Part shown: positions 9,082 to 17,538 of the stretch, one piece after another
How positions within the stretch are numbered: position 1 is the first letter of the stretch
Layout of the letters: the number at the start of each line of letters is the position of its first letter
Assembly (NCBI GenBank): GCA_903919975.1
Contig: CAIXKE010000109.1
Span: 1 to 64,000, forward strand
Origin: Akkermansiaceae bacterium
GTDB taxonomy: Bacteria; Verrucomicrobiota; Verrucomicrobiia; Verrucomicrobiales; Akkermansiaceae
DNA length: 64,000 bases
Reading direction: 5' to 3'
Notes under the pieces: model-generated
What the model saw: only the letters and a program-made list of their open reading frames with translations
Told to the model about the DNA's origin: nothing
Database searches by the model: none
Program-made: the position numbers and the translations under genes

Positions 9082-9151
9082 GGGGCGCATGTTAGCGGAA
9101 AAATGAGGGGATGGAATCTGGAAATCAGGGGATTGAATGAAATAGGGAGCG

Positions 9152-9214
9152 GGGACCTTACTGTCCCTTCTTCCGTAGCTGGGACGATGAAGAAGAGGCG
9201 ACAGTAAGGTCGCC
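9152..9214. repeat. Paired REP-like palindromes (BIME-like)
   Basis: Two small hairpins in inverse orientation: GGGAC-cttact-GTCCC (9152-9167) and GGCGAC-agtaag-GTCGCC (9197-9214). Their loops are complementary, so the whole block can also fold as one long hairpin with GACCTTACTGTC (9154-9165) pairing with GACAGTAAGGTC (9200-9211), helped by CTTCTTC/GAAGAAG. This lies between the PhnA-like gene and kdsB. The GACC...GTC(C) pattern resembles the palindromes at 38376-38398 and 63586-63665. Confidence 0.7.
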
Positions 9215-9330
9215 ACTCCTTATTTCCGGCCGTGTTCGGAGTTCGCTGTGTGCCTTGCCAAAGAATTTTCCGAAACCGCTCTTGTCCGTGGGTGAGTCCT
9301 TGGCCTACGCTCGCCCAACCTTCCGCAGGC

Positions 9331-10092
9331 GTGCCTCAATCCATCCCAAATATCCGAATTCTTGGTGTCCTTCCATCTCGCTGGGGGTCTACCCGCTTCC
9401 CCGGGAAACCCCTCCATCTCATCGCCGGAAAGCCGTTGATTCAGCATGTTTGGGAGCGTTGTCGGCAATGTTCCCGGCTTGATGATTTAATCGTCGCCAC
9501 TGATGACGCACGCATCCGGGATGCCGTCATCGCCTTTGGCGGCAAGGCCGTGATGACCTCGTCGGATCACCCGACCGGCACGGACCGGATTGCTGAGGCG
9601 GTCCGCGCGTTGCCGCAATTCACTCATATCGTCAACATTCAGGGCGACGAGCCGCTCATTGATCCCGCATTGGTGGATGAACTCGCCCAAACCATGGCGG
9701 GTGATCCATCGCTCGACATGGCCACCGCCGCCAACCCGCTCGATCCTGCCGATCCGGCGGTGCAGGACCCAAACGTCGTGAAAGTCGTCACCGCGCTGGA
9801 TGGTCGGGCGCTCTATTTTTCGCGCTCGCCGTTGCCGTATTTTCGCAACGCGGTGGCAGGCTTGCCGGTCCTTCGCCACAAGGGAATTTACGCCTACAGC
9901 CGTGGTTTTCTCGAGCGCTTTGTCACGTGGCCGCCCTCTCCTTTGGAACACGCCGAATCCCTCGAGCAACTTCGCGCGCTTGAAAACGGCGCTTCTATCA
10001 AGGTTCTTCTGACTCACGACACTTCGCCCGGCGTTGATACTCCGGAACAAGCTAGGGAAGTAGAGGAGATCTTATTGAAACTTAAAAGTTAG
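9331..10092 (+). CDS. kdsB: 3-deoxy-manno-octulosonate cytidylyltransferase (CMP-KDO synthetase)
   Basis: Activates KDO with CTP to give CMP-KDO for lipopolysaccharide inner core synthesis in the cytosol. The nucleotide-binding motif [14 protein letters not shown] lies near residue 13, VATDDARI and [10 protein letters not shown] follow, and the SRSPLPYFR segment is typical of KdsB. GTG 9331 is preferred: it yields [13 protein letters not shown] just before the first beta strand and a total of 253 residues, the usual family size. The track start at 9232 adds an unrelated basic leader. pyrG follows after a 74-base gap and supplies CTP, the co-substrate. Confidence 0.94.
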   Translation: MPQSIPNIRILGVLPSRWGSTRFPGKPLHLIAGKPLIQHVWERCRQCSRLDDLIVATDDARIRDAVIAFGGKAVMTSSDHPTGTDRIAEAVRALPQFTHIVNIQGDEPLIDPALVDELAQTMAGDPSLDMATAANPLDPADPAVQDPNVVKVVTALDGRALYFSRSPLPYFRNAVAGLPVLRHKGIYAYSRGFLERFVTWPPSPLEHAESLEQLRALENGASIKVLLTHDTSPGVDTPEQAREVEEILLKLKS

Positions 10093-10166
10093 ATGCGGTT
10101 CTTTCATCTCCACTTGCTCCCTTTACTCATCAATTTAAACACATCACACTTAATTCAATTATCTAC

Positions 10167-11786
10167 ATGAAATATATTTTTGTCACTGGCGGCGTTGTCT
10201 CCTCACTCGGTAAAGGACTGGCAGCCGCCTCGATCGGGACCTTGTTGGAAGCGCGCGGTCTCAAAGTGCTGATGCAGAAGTTTGATCCTTATCTCAACGT
10301 CGATCCGGGAACGATGTCGCCTTACCAACATGGCGAAGTTTACGTGCTCGATGATGGCGCCGAGACCGATCTCGATCTCGGCCATTATGAGCGATTCACC
10401 TCCGGTGTTTTGTCGCGAATGAACAACCTGACCTCCGGCCAGGTTTTTGATTCGGTCATCAAAAAAGAGCGCCGTGGCGAGTATCTTGGGAAAACCGTGC
10501 AATTCATTCCGCACGTCACCGATGAGATCAAGGACCGGATGCGCCAAGTCACTGATAACAATCCGGATGTCGATGTGTTGATCACTGAAATCGGCGGCAC
10601 CGTCGGCGACATGGAAGGTCTCTTGTTCATCGAGGCTCTGCGTCAGTTCGCGCTCGAAGCGGGCAAGGAAAACGTCTGCTTCATTCACGTCACGTTGCTG
10701 CCCTACATCAAGGCGGCCGGTGAGGTGAAAACCAAGCCCACCCAGCAATCCGTCGCCAAGCTCCGCGAACTCGGCATCCAACCGGATATCATCATCTGCC
10801 GCACCGAGGCGGATCTCGATGAAGACAACCGGAAAAAAATCGCGATGTTCTGCAACGTCGAGCGCAAGAATGTGGTCGCCTTCCGCGATGTGGATCACAC
10901 GATTTACGAGTGCCCGCTGGATTTGCGCAGGGATAAAATCGACCGTTTGGTGGTGGACAAGATCGGGCTCGGTCACACGCCATCGCCCGCGCTTGAGGAT
11001 TGGGAACGGTTCGTGCAACGCGTGATTCATCCGAAGCACAAGGTGACCATCGCCGTCGCCGGCAAATACATCGAGCTGCAGGATGCTTACAAATCGATTT
11101 ATGAATCGCTCATTCACGCCGGAGCGCATCATGACACCAAGGTGGAGATCATCCGGGTGGACACTGAATCCATTGAGGATCACAGCGCGAAGGAAATCAT
11201 CGGAGATGTGGACGGTGTTCTGGTTCCCGGAGGTTTCGGCGACCGCGGCACGGAGGGAAAAATCCTCGCTGCCAAATACGCCCGGGAAAACAAGATCCCA
11301 TATTTTGGGATCTGTTTGGGCATGCAGATCGCCACCATTGATTTCGCGCGCAATGTTTGCGGGCTGGAAGGTGCGAACTCCACCGAGTTCGACAAAACCA
11401 CCAAGCACCCGGTCATCTGTCTTCAGGAAGAGCAAAAGGGAGTTGAGGACATGGGCGCCACCATGCGGCTCGGTTCCTGTGAATCCATTCTTTTTGCGGG
11501 CACCAAGGCGTCGGATTTGTATGGCAACAAGGATCGTATCCATGAGCGCCACCGCCATCGCTATGAATTCAACTCCGACTATCAGGACCGTCTGCAGGAA
11601 GCCGGCCTGGTGATCTCATCCGTATCGGCAGATGACGGCCTCGTTGAAATCATCGAGTTGCCGGATCATCCGTTTTACATCGGCGCGCAATTCCACCCGG
11701 AGTTTCAATCCAAGCCGAATTTTCCGCACCCGCTCTTTGCGGGATTCATCGCCGCCGCGCTGGAGCATGCGCAAAAGGGGGAGTGA
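10167..11786 (+). CDS. pyrG: CTP synthase
   Basis: Converts UTP, ATP and glutamine to CTP in the last step of de novo pyrimidine nucleotide synthesis. The synthetase domain begins [17 protein letters not shown], with the ATP-binding loop, and includes [20 protein letters not shown] in part. The class I glutamine amidotransferase domain occupies the C-terminal half, with the nucleophile in FGICLGMQ and the catalytic His-Glu pair in [10 protein letters not shown]. The length of 539 residues is normal. The upstream 74 bases are unusually AT-rich for this window and probably hold the promoter. Pairing with kdsB makes metabolic sense because KdsB consumes CTP. Confidence 0.97.
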   Translation: MKYIFVTGGVVSSLGKGLAAASIGTLLEARGLKVLMQKFDPYLNVDPGTMSPYQHGEVYVLDDGAETDLDLGHYERFTSGVLSRMNNLTSGQVFDSVIKKERRGEYLGKTVQFIPHVTDEIKDRMRQVTDNNPDVDVLITEIGGTVGDMEGLLFIEALRQFALEAGKENVCFIHVTLLPYIKAAGEVKTKPTQQSVAKLRELGIQPDIIICRTEADLDEDNRKKIAMFCNVERKNVVAFRDVDHTIYECPLDLRRDKIDRLVVDKIGLGHTPSPALEDWERFVQRVIHPKHKVTIAVAGKYIELQDAYKSIYESLIHAGAHHDTKVEIIRVDTESIEDHSAKEIIGDVDGVLVPGGFGDRGTEGKILAAKYARENKIPYFGICLGMQIATIDFARNVCGLEGANSTEFDKTTKHPVICLQEEQKGVEDMGATMRLGSCESILFAGTKASDLYGNKDRIHERHRHRYEFNSDYQDRLQEAGLVISSVSADDGLVEIIELPDHPFYIGAQFHPEFQSKPNFPHPLFAGFIAAALEHAQKGE

Positions 11787-11840
11787 GGGGCTCTGCATGC
11801 TTGCTCATGGAGCGGCGGAACGTGTCCGCCGATGTCCATG

Positions 11841-12366
11841 GGAAGCGCTGGTTGCTGCGTTGTTGGGTGCCGGTTTGCAGGATCACCTTGTTATCGCGAA
11901 CGGCGCGGACGACATGTTTGCCTTCGTCGATGGTGAGCGTGAGGGGTTTTTCCGAATAGATGTCCTTGCCGGCCTTGGCCGCGCCGATGTTGATCAGGCT
12001 GAGCCAATGGTCGGGCGTGCCGTTGATGATGGCGTCGATGTCCTTGCGTTCGAGGAGCTTGCGGAAGTCCGTGTAAGTGTCGATTTTCTGGCCGGGGTCA
12101 GAGAGGCTTTTGACGGCTTTTTCGATGTGCGATTTGTCGACATCGCAGACGGCGACGAGGTTGGCGTAGCGCTTGGAATTCCGGGCGTCGCCGGTGCCCA
12201 TGCCGCCGCAGCCGATGAGCGCGATGTTGAGGCGTTCGTTGGGCGACTTAATGGCTTTCGAGGGTTCCGCTGCATTTGCGAGTTCACGCTCGACAAACCA
12301 GAGCGGCAGGCCGGTGGCGACGGCGGTGGAAAAGACGCGGCGGATGAAGAAACGGCGGGAGAGCTA
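11841..12366 (-). pseudogene. Gfo/Idh/MocA oxidoreductase remnant with Tat-type leader
   Basis: Reading the minus strand from 12366 gives LSRRFFIRRVFSTAVATGL, a twin-arginine leader, then NIALIGCGGMGTGDAR (Rossmann dinucleotide fold), VAVCDVD and SEKPLTLTIDEGKHV, the Lys-Pro of Gfo/Idh/MocA enzymes. A TAG immediately precedes the leader and the nearest ATG is in another frame, so no intact start exists. Similarity stops at about QTGTQQRSNQRF (base 11841), where the frame turns into unrelated residues close to the pyrG 3' end. Only the NAD-binding domain survives, so this is a 5'-damaged, 3'-truncated gene. Confidence 0.8.
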
Positions 12367-12433
12367 GATGCATTTTTCCCGATGAATGGCCATATCGGAG
12401 GTATACGGGCCATACCGTAAACCGATCATTTTC

Positions 12434-13231
12434 TCAGTGATTTTTCACTGCGGCGATGAGTGGGGCGGCGAATGCTCGGACGGCGGCGGCGGGGTTTTCC
12501 TGATTCAATTCGACTTGTTTGACAATGGCTGAGCCGACGATTACGCCATCGGCAACGGAGGCAACGGCGGCGGCTTGTTCGGGTGTGCTGATGCCGAAGC
12601 CGACACAGACGGGGACATCGCTGTGGGCTTTGATGGAGGCGATGAATTCAGCGATATTCGCTGCGGGTGCGCCGTGGGCGCCGGTGACTCCGGTGCGGGA
12701 AAGTGCGTAGATGAAACCTTCGGAGGACTTGGCTAACAACTCAACGCGTTCCGGTGGAGTGGTGGGGGCGATGAGGCGGATGTGCTTGAGGCCTGCACCG
12801 ATGGCTAGATCTGTGTTGAGTGCGGCTTCGTCGGGAGGGAGATCTAACAAAAGAATTCCATCAGCCCCGGCGGCAGCGGCGTCGTGATGGAATTTTTCGA
12901 AACCATATGTGAAGACCGGATTGAGATAGGTGAAGAGTACGAGCGGTGTCTCGTGAGTTTTACGAAACTTGGCGATGAGTTCGATAACGCGTGGCGTGGA
13001 CATACCGGCTTTGAGTGCGCGATCAGCGGCCATTTGGTTGACGATGCCATCGGCGAGCGGATCGGAAAACGGCAGGCCGAGCTCGATGATGTCCGCGCCG
13101 ATGTCGGCGAGGGCTTTCATGATTTCGAGGGATTTATCGAAATTTGGATCACCGGCGGCGATGTAGGCGACGAAGGCTTTTTGGTGGGAGGCGCGGAGTT
13201 TCTCGAAGGTGGAGTGAAGGCGGTCGGTCAT
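12434..13231 (-). CDS. trpA: Tryptophan synthase alpha chain
   Basis: Cleaves indole-3-glycerol phosphate to indole and glyceraldehyde 3-phosphate, passing indole to the TrpB partner. The 265-residue TIM barrel starts MTDRLHSTFEKLR, carries the catalytic Glu in IELGLPFSDPLADG and the catalytic Asp after it, and has the phosphate-binding VGFGISTPEQA and DGVIVGSA loops. Length is standard. trpB is not in the window, so trpA here is not part of a trp cluster that can be seen. Immediately upstream lie heptamer tandem arrays and the vapC 3' end. Confidence 0.96.
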   Translation of the reverse strand: MTDRLHSTFEKLRASHQKAFVAYIAAGDPNFDKSLEIMKALADIGADIIELGLPFSDPLADGIVNQMAADRALKAGMSTPRVIELIAKFRKTHETPLVLFTYLNPVFTYGFEKFHHDAAAAGADGILLLDLPPDEAALNTDLAIGAGLKHIRLIAPTTPPERVELLAKSSEGFIYALSRTGVTGAHGAPAANIAEFIASIKAHSDVPVCVGFGISTPEQAAAVASVADGVIVGSAIVKQVELNQENPAAAVRAFAAPLIAAVKNH

Positions 13232-13246
13232 GGGAGATGAGTGGGA

Positions 13247-13276
13247 AGTGATCAGTGATCAGTGATCAGTGATCAG
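13247..13276. repeat. Heptamer tandem repeat (AGTGATC)4
   Basis: Four perfect copies of the 7-base unit AGTGATC run from 13247 to 13274, followed by AG. They sit between trpA and vapC, just upstream of the trpA start, with a second heptamer array following 8 bases later. Confidence 0.95.
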
Positions 13277-13284
13277 AAAAGAGG

Positions 13285-13333
13285 GAGAAAAGAGAAAAGA
13301 GAAAAGAGATTGGAGATTGGAGATTGGAGATTG
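13285..13333. repeat. Compound heptamer array (GAGAAAA)3(GAGATTG)4
   Basis: Three copies of GAGAAAA (13285-13305) are followed in perfect register by four copies of GAGATTG (13306-13333), then GAGAGGT. The unit changes but the 7-base phase is kept. The array lies between trpA and the end of vapC and is not coding in any convincing frame. Confidence 0.95.
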
Positions 13334-13343
13334 GAGAGGTGGA

Positions 13344-13715
13344 TTAGAGTTGATAGGGAATGTGGACGTCGGCTTGGTCGGTGGGGAAATCGCGGGTGTT
13401 GCGGGTGGTGAGGCGGCAGCCGATGAGGCGAGCGGAGGCGAGGATGATGGCGTCTGGGAGGCGGATTTTGGGGATGTGGTGGCGGCGCAGTGTGATGGCG
13501 GCCTCGGCGGTGTCCGCAGTGATTTCGTGGAGTTCGAATTGGGTGAGGAAACTGCGGGTGAGGTCTTCGTCCGGAGTGTCCTTGACGCCGGCCATGACTT
13601 CCATCCAAGTGATGCGGCTGATCACGCGGCGTGTGAACGGGGTGAGGGCGGCTTGCGCCTGAGGGATGCCGTTGAGGAAATCGATCAGGATATTCGTGTC
13701 GAAAAATCCGGTCAT
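13344..13715 (-). CDS. vapC: PIN-domain ribonuclease toxin (VapC-like)
   Basis: PIN-fold endoribonuclease of about 123 residues. The first acidic metal ligand is in GFFDTNILIDFL, the second in the WMEVMAGV segment, and the third and fourth in LPDAIILASA and TTRNTRDFP, giving the usual four-residue metal site. ATG 13715 overlaps the antitoxin stop as ATGA, which indicates translational coupling; the track start is a GTG two codons upstream. VapC toxins cleave tRNA or rRNA; the target here is unknown. The 3' end is followed by heptamer arrays. Confidence 0.9.
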   Translation of the reverse strand: MTGFFDTNILIDFLNGIPQAQAALTPFTRRVISRITWMEVMAGVKDTPDEDLTRSFLTQFELHEITADTAEAAITLRRHHIPKIRLPDAIILASARLIGCRLTTRNTRDFPTDQADVHIPYQL

Positions 13716-13948
13716 TCCCACTCGGCGCGAAGGTTGTCTTGGTAGGCTTGGCCATCATGGAGGCGGCCCTTGAGTGCCCCAAAACCTTGCAGCGGCTTGG
13801 GCGGGGCGGCGGGGACGCGTTCGCGTTTGACGAGGTATTCGGCGACGGCGTCCCGCAGGACTGCGGCGCGGGAGGTGCGCCAATCTGCGGCGAGGTGGTC
13901 CAATTCCGTGAGATCTTTTTCTTCCAGATCAACCAAAGTGCGTTTCAT
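13712..13948 (-). CDS. vapB: Ribbon-helix-helix antitoxin (VapB-like)
   Basis: Predicted 78-residue antitoxin starting MKRTLVDLEEKDLTELD. The N-terminal ribbon-helix-helix (about residues 1-45, including WRTSRAAVLRDAVAEYL) should bind its own promoter. The C-terminal tail (GFGALKGRLHDGQAYQDNLR) is the likely toxin-binding segment. ATG 13948 was chosen because the longer track frame has an unrelated proline- and arginine-rich extension. It overlaps vapC by 4 bases (ATGA) and the order antitoxin-toxin is the usual one. Confidence 0.88.
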   Translation of the reverse strand: MKRTLVDLEEKDLTELDHLAADWRTSRAAVLRDAVAEYLVKRERVPAAPPKPLQGFGALKGRLHDGQAYQDNLRAEWE

Positions 13949-14010
13949 AGGGTGAATCTGTGTCTGAATGCGAATGATGTCAATAAGTGATATATCCGTG
14001 TGGTGGGGAA

Positions 14011-16158
14011 TTATCCACGTTTCACGAGGGCTTCGCAGCCTTTGATGTCGAGTTTTCCGGAGGCGAGCACGGGGATTTCTCGGACTGGGACGATGTGTTT
14101 CGGGCACCAGAGTGAGGACAGGCCTTCGTCGAGGAGTTTGTAGCGGAGGTCGATGCATTCCTGTTCGAGGGCGGGTCCGGCGATGGTGGAGAGCAGGAGG
14201 ATGGCCTCACCTTTGTGTTCATCCGGGACGCCGACCACTGCGATGCGGCGTTCGGTTTCGGCATCGAGGCCGAGGACTTTGTTGATGGCGGCCTCGACGG
14301 TTTCGTGGGGGACCATTTCACCGGCGATTTTCGAGAAGCGGGAGATCCGGCCCTCGATGTAGAGGAAACCATCATCATCGACACGGCCGACGTCGCCGGT
14401 GCGGAACCAGCCGTCTTTGAGGACTTCGGCGGATTTTTTCGGGTCGCCGAGGTAGCCTGGGAAAACGTTGGGGCCTTTGAACCAGATCATGCCTTGGCGG
14501 TTGAGGGGGATTTCTTCTTCGGTGGCGGGATCGGTGATTTTGATGGCGAGGCCAGGGAGCATTTGGCCGACTGAGCCATTGCGCGACGAGGGGATGGTGA
14601 TTGTGTCGGTTTCGGGTGCGGGGTTCGGGAGATTGACGTTGGTGGCGGGTGAGGTTTCGGTGAGGCCGTAGCCTTCTTGCGGGCGGATGCCGAATTTTTC
14701 CTCAAAGGCATTGGCAAGGGATTGCGGGAGTTTTTCCGCGCCGGTGACGACGAGTCTGAGGGACGAGAGTTGGGCGGGATCGATCCGCTTCATGTAGCCG
14801 CGGAGGAAAGTGGGAGTGGAGAGAAAGACGTTGATTTGGTGGAGGGCGATGAGCTCTGCGAGGCGTTTGGTTTCCAGTGGGGATGGGTAGGTGACGAGGT
14901 TGACGCCCTCGATGACTGGAAACCAAAGGGTGACGGTGCAGCCGAACGAGTGGAAAAGCGGCAGGCAGCCGAGGATGGATGAGTTTTCCGGGAGATCGAG
15001 GCGGGTGCCGAATTGGGTGACGTTGGACAATACGTTGCGGTGGCTGAGCACGACGCCTTTCGGATCGCCCGAGGAGCCGGAGGTGAAAAGCAAGGTGGCC
15101 TCGTCGTCGCCGCGGCGTTTGTTCAGACCGAGGATGGCGCCGAGGATGCGGGTGGGGAGGAGTTTGGAAATGACTGCCCAGGTGACGATTTTCTTTTTGA
15201 GGGTGGGCAGAACGCGCTCGATGAGGATGAGGTCCCGGTTAGGCGGCCAGGGGAAGGAGGAAACCTTGCGGACGAAGGGATCGGCGGTGATGAAGCGATC
15301 GACGCCGGCTTGGCGGATGCACGAGCGGATGGCTTCGGGGCCTGCGGTGAAGTTGAGGTTGACGGGCGTTTTCCCGGCGAAAAGCACGGCGAGATTGGCG
15401 ATGAGGCCGGCTTTTCCGGGTGGCAGGACGATGGCCACACGGGCTTGGTCGGTCTCCAATTTTAGAAATTTGGAGAAGGCGAGGGCGGCGGCGAGGATCT
15501 TGTCGTAGGTGAGCTCCGAATCGTCGGCACCATCGATGATGCGATTTTTAGTGCCATTTTTGCAAAGTCCTTCGAGCAGGGTCATCGCAATGGATTTGTT
15601 AAATAGGGCGCGCGAGCTGTAGGCTTCTTCCGCCGCTTCGAGCAGGGCCTGCTGATAGTTAGCGACGCTGGATTTCTCGGCGGCGATCGGCTGGGCGATC
15701 GCGAACACCGACGAGGGGAGGGATGAGTGGCGCTCGATGGACAGGCAGGACTCCTTGGGGCAATCGATGGCGATGGCGAGAAGCGGCAACCCGAAGGTGC
15801 AGAGGGCCCGGAGGTGGGCGGCGGGGATGTGGCAAAAGGTGGCGTTGCGGGCGGTGGCCCGGCCGGGGACGAAGATGAGGACACCGCCATCTTCGAGATA
15901 GGTCTTGAGCTGGTTTCCGGCATCGGCGGGCTCGGCATCAGCGGCGGAAAACATCGCGCCGGAGCCGGATTTCTCCAAATATCCACGCATCGAGGGATCG
16001 TGGTGAGAATGTTCCTCGACGAGCCAGGTGATCTTGCGCCCGGCGAAAAGTTTTTCGAGTTGCAGGAGTTGCTCGAAATTGAGGCGGCCGGGAATGACCA
16101 AAACCCCGGTGGCGGGGATGCGCTCTTTGTTGAGAATTTGAATGGAGGCGGAGGACAT
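14011..16158 (-). CDS. Aas-like bifunctional protein: degenerate acyltransferase domain plus acyl-ACP/acyl-CoA synthetase
   Basis: 715 residues in two parts. Residues 1-200 resemble the PlsC/LPLAT domain of E. coli Aas. However, the HX4D motif position (PNHVSFID in Aas) reads PGRLNFEQ, and the EGR motif reads PGR, so both catalytic residues look lost. Residues 210-715 form an adenylate-forming enzyme with LLFTSGSSGDPKGVVLSH (P-loop), GYGLTETSP, GWFRTGDVG and the C-terminal lysine in ASGKLDIKG. The likely role is activation of fatty acids for lipid recycling; the acyl acceptor (ACP or CoA) is not decidable. It lies downstream of aroB, 112 bases apart. Confidence 0.82.
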   Translation of the reverse strand: MSSASIQILNKERIPATGVLVIPGRLNFEQLLQLEKLFAGRKITWLVEEHSHHDPSMRGYLEKSGSGAMFSAADAEPADAGNQLKTYLEDGGVLIFVPGRATARNATFCHIPAAHLRALCTFGLPLLAIAIDCPKESCLSIERHSSLPSSVFAIAQPIAAEKSSVANYQQALLEAAEEAYSSRALFNKSIAMTLLEGLCKNGTKNRIIDGADDSELTYDKILAAALAFSKFLKLETDQARVAIVLPPGKAGLIANLAVLFAGKTPVNLNFTAGPEAIRSCIRQAGVDRFITADPFVRKVSSFPWPPNRDLILIERVLPTLKKKIVTWAVISKLLPTRILGAILGLNKRRGDDEATLLFTSGSSGDPKGVVLSHRNVLSNVTQFGTRLDLPENSSILGCLPLFHSFGCTVTLWFPVIEGVNLVTYPSPLETKRLAELIALHQINVFLSTPTFLRGYMKRIDPAQLSSLRLVVTGAEKLPQSLANAFEEKFGIRPQEGYGLTETSPATNVNLPNPAPETDTITIPSSRNGSVGQMLPGLAIKITDPATEEEIPLNRQGMIWFKGPNVFPGYLGDPKKSAEVLKDGWFRTGDVGRVDDDGFLYIEGRISRFSKIAGEMVPHETVEAAINKVLGLDAETERRIAVVGVPDEHKGEAILLLSTIAGPALEQECIDLRYKLLDEGLSSLWCPKHIVPVREIPVLASGKLDIKGCEALVKRG

Positions 16159-16270
16159 GGCGGAAAATCTGGGCTGTGGAGAGGTTTACGACCGCACTCC
16201 ACCGGCATTTACACGAATTTCCGTCGGAGTGGCACGGAATTTCTCAGAGAAATAATATCAGGAGGAATTG

Positions 16271-17356
16271 TTAGGATTGGCGCAGGTGGGCAATGGCTTC
16301 GTGGAGATCGTCGAGAGTGATCGCATGGCTGACCGTGGCGCTGCCAAGGGCATCGAGAACAACGAAGCGAATAACCCCGGCGGAGAATTTTTTATCGGTG
16401 GCAAGTTTTTCCATGATCGTTTCCGTGGTGATGGCTGCCGGCAGGACGAGCGGCAGGTGGAAGTGCCGCAACACGTGCAGGATGCGTGCCGAATCATCCG
16501 GGGAAAGCCCGCCATGGCGTTCGGATAGAAACAAGGCCGCGCGCATGCCGAGCGAGATCGCCTCGCCATGGAGCATTTCACCGTAGGGGACTGACGCTTC
16601 GATGCCGTGGCCGATGGTGTGGCCGAAGTTGAGCAGGGCGCGGATGTCGAGCGTCTCATGCTCATCGGCTTCGACCACGCGGGCCTTGATGGCGATGTTG
16701 CGGGCGATGAGTTCCGCGGGAACCTCGCGACTGGCGGGATCGAGCGCGGCGAGGTCGTCGAGCATCGCCGCATCGCGGATGGCGGCGTGTTTGATCGCCT
16801 CGGCGAAGCCTTCGTGAAACTCGCGGTCCGGCAGCGTGCGCAAGGTTTCCGGATCGACGATGACCAAGCGCGGTTGGTGGAAAGAGCCTAACAGGTTTTT
16901 TCCCTCCGCGACGTTGACACCGGTTTTTCCGCCGACCGAGGAATCGACCTGGGCGACGATGGTGGTGGGGATTTGGATGAAGGGAAGGCCGCGGTAGAAA
17001 ATGGCGGCCACGAAGCCGGCCAGATCGCCCACGACGCCTCCGCCGAGCGCGACGACAATGGATTTCCGGTCGTGTCCGGCGCGGATCATTTCGCGGGAGA
17101 GGGATTCCGCATGGGTCATCGACTTCGAGGCCTCGCCTGCGGGCACCGTGTGCAGCGTGGGGTGGAAACCTTCAGTTTCCAGCGAGGCGAGCAGCGTTTC
17201 CGCATGTAGAGCGGACACGGTTTCATCGCTGATGACTGCCGCACGACGCCCCCCAAGTCCGGCCGCAGCGATCAAATGTCCGGCTTTGGAGAGCGTTCCG
17301 GTTTCGACGATGACATCGTATGAGCGCTCTGCGAGATCGACGTGGACGGTGGGCAT
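16271..17356 (-). CDS. aroB: 3-dehydroquinate synthase
   Basis: NAD- and metal-dependent second enzyme of the shikimate pathway, converting DAHP to 3-dehydroquinate. Motifs present are ALGGGVVGDLAGFVAA (NAD/phosphate loop), PTTIVAQVDSSVGGKTGVN in part, GFAEAIKHAAI, and the zinc histidines in LNFGHTIGHGIE. ATG 17356 (MPTVHVDLAERSYDV) is preferred to the track start because the first 12 residues there are not family-like. Length is 361 residues, normal. It is divergent from the cytochrome gene at 17539 with about 180 bases of shared promoter space. Confidence 0.95.
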   Translation of the reverse strand: MPTVHVDLAERSYDVIVETGTLSKAGHLIAAAGLGGRRAAVISDETVSALHAETLLASLETEGFHPTLHTVPAGEASKSMTHAESLSREMIRAGHDRKSIVVALGGGVVGDLAGFVAAIFYRGLPFIQIPTTIVAQVDSSVGGKTGVNVAEGKNLLGSFHQPRLVIVDPETLRTLPDREFHEGFAEAIKHAAIRDAAMLDDLAALDPASREVPAELIARNIAIKARVVEADEHETLDIRALLNFGHTIGHGIEASVPYGEMLHGEAISLGMRAALFLSERHGGLSPDDSARILHVLRHFHLPLVLPAAITTETIMEKLATDKKFSAGVIRFVVLDALGSATVSHAITLDDLHEAIAHLRQS

Positions 17357-17538
17357 GCCGATGAGCATGAAAAATCCGGCGGGCATGTCCATCCCAGATC
17401 ATCGCGCACTGTTAGCCCCCCTTCGTTTAAAACAGGAAATCCTAGCTTCTCAGATACCGCATTCCCGTCTTGCAGAGGGCTCTGAGCTTTCCTTAATCTT
17501 TGTGGAAGAATCCCAAATCCCTCACCGTAAGACCTCGC

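Noticed and set aside
10203-11558. 451-residue minus-strand ORF opposite pyrG
   Set aside because: It is a shadow of the pyrG codons with no recognisable domain and no start context.
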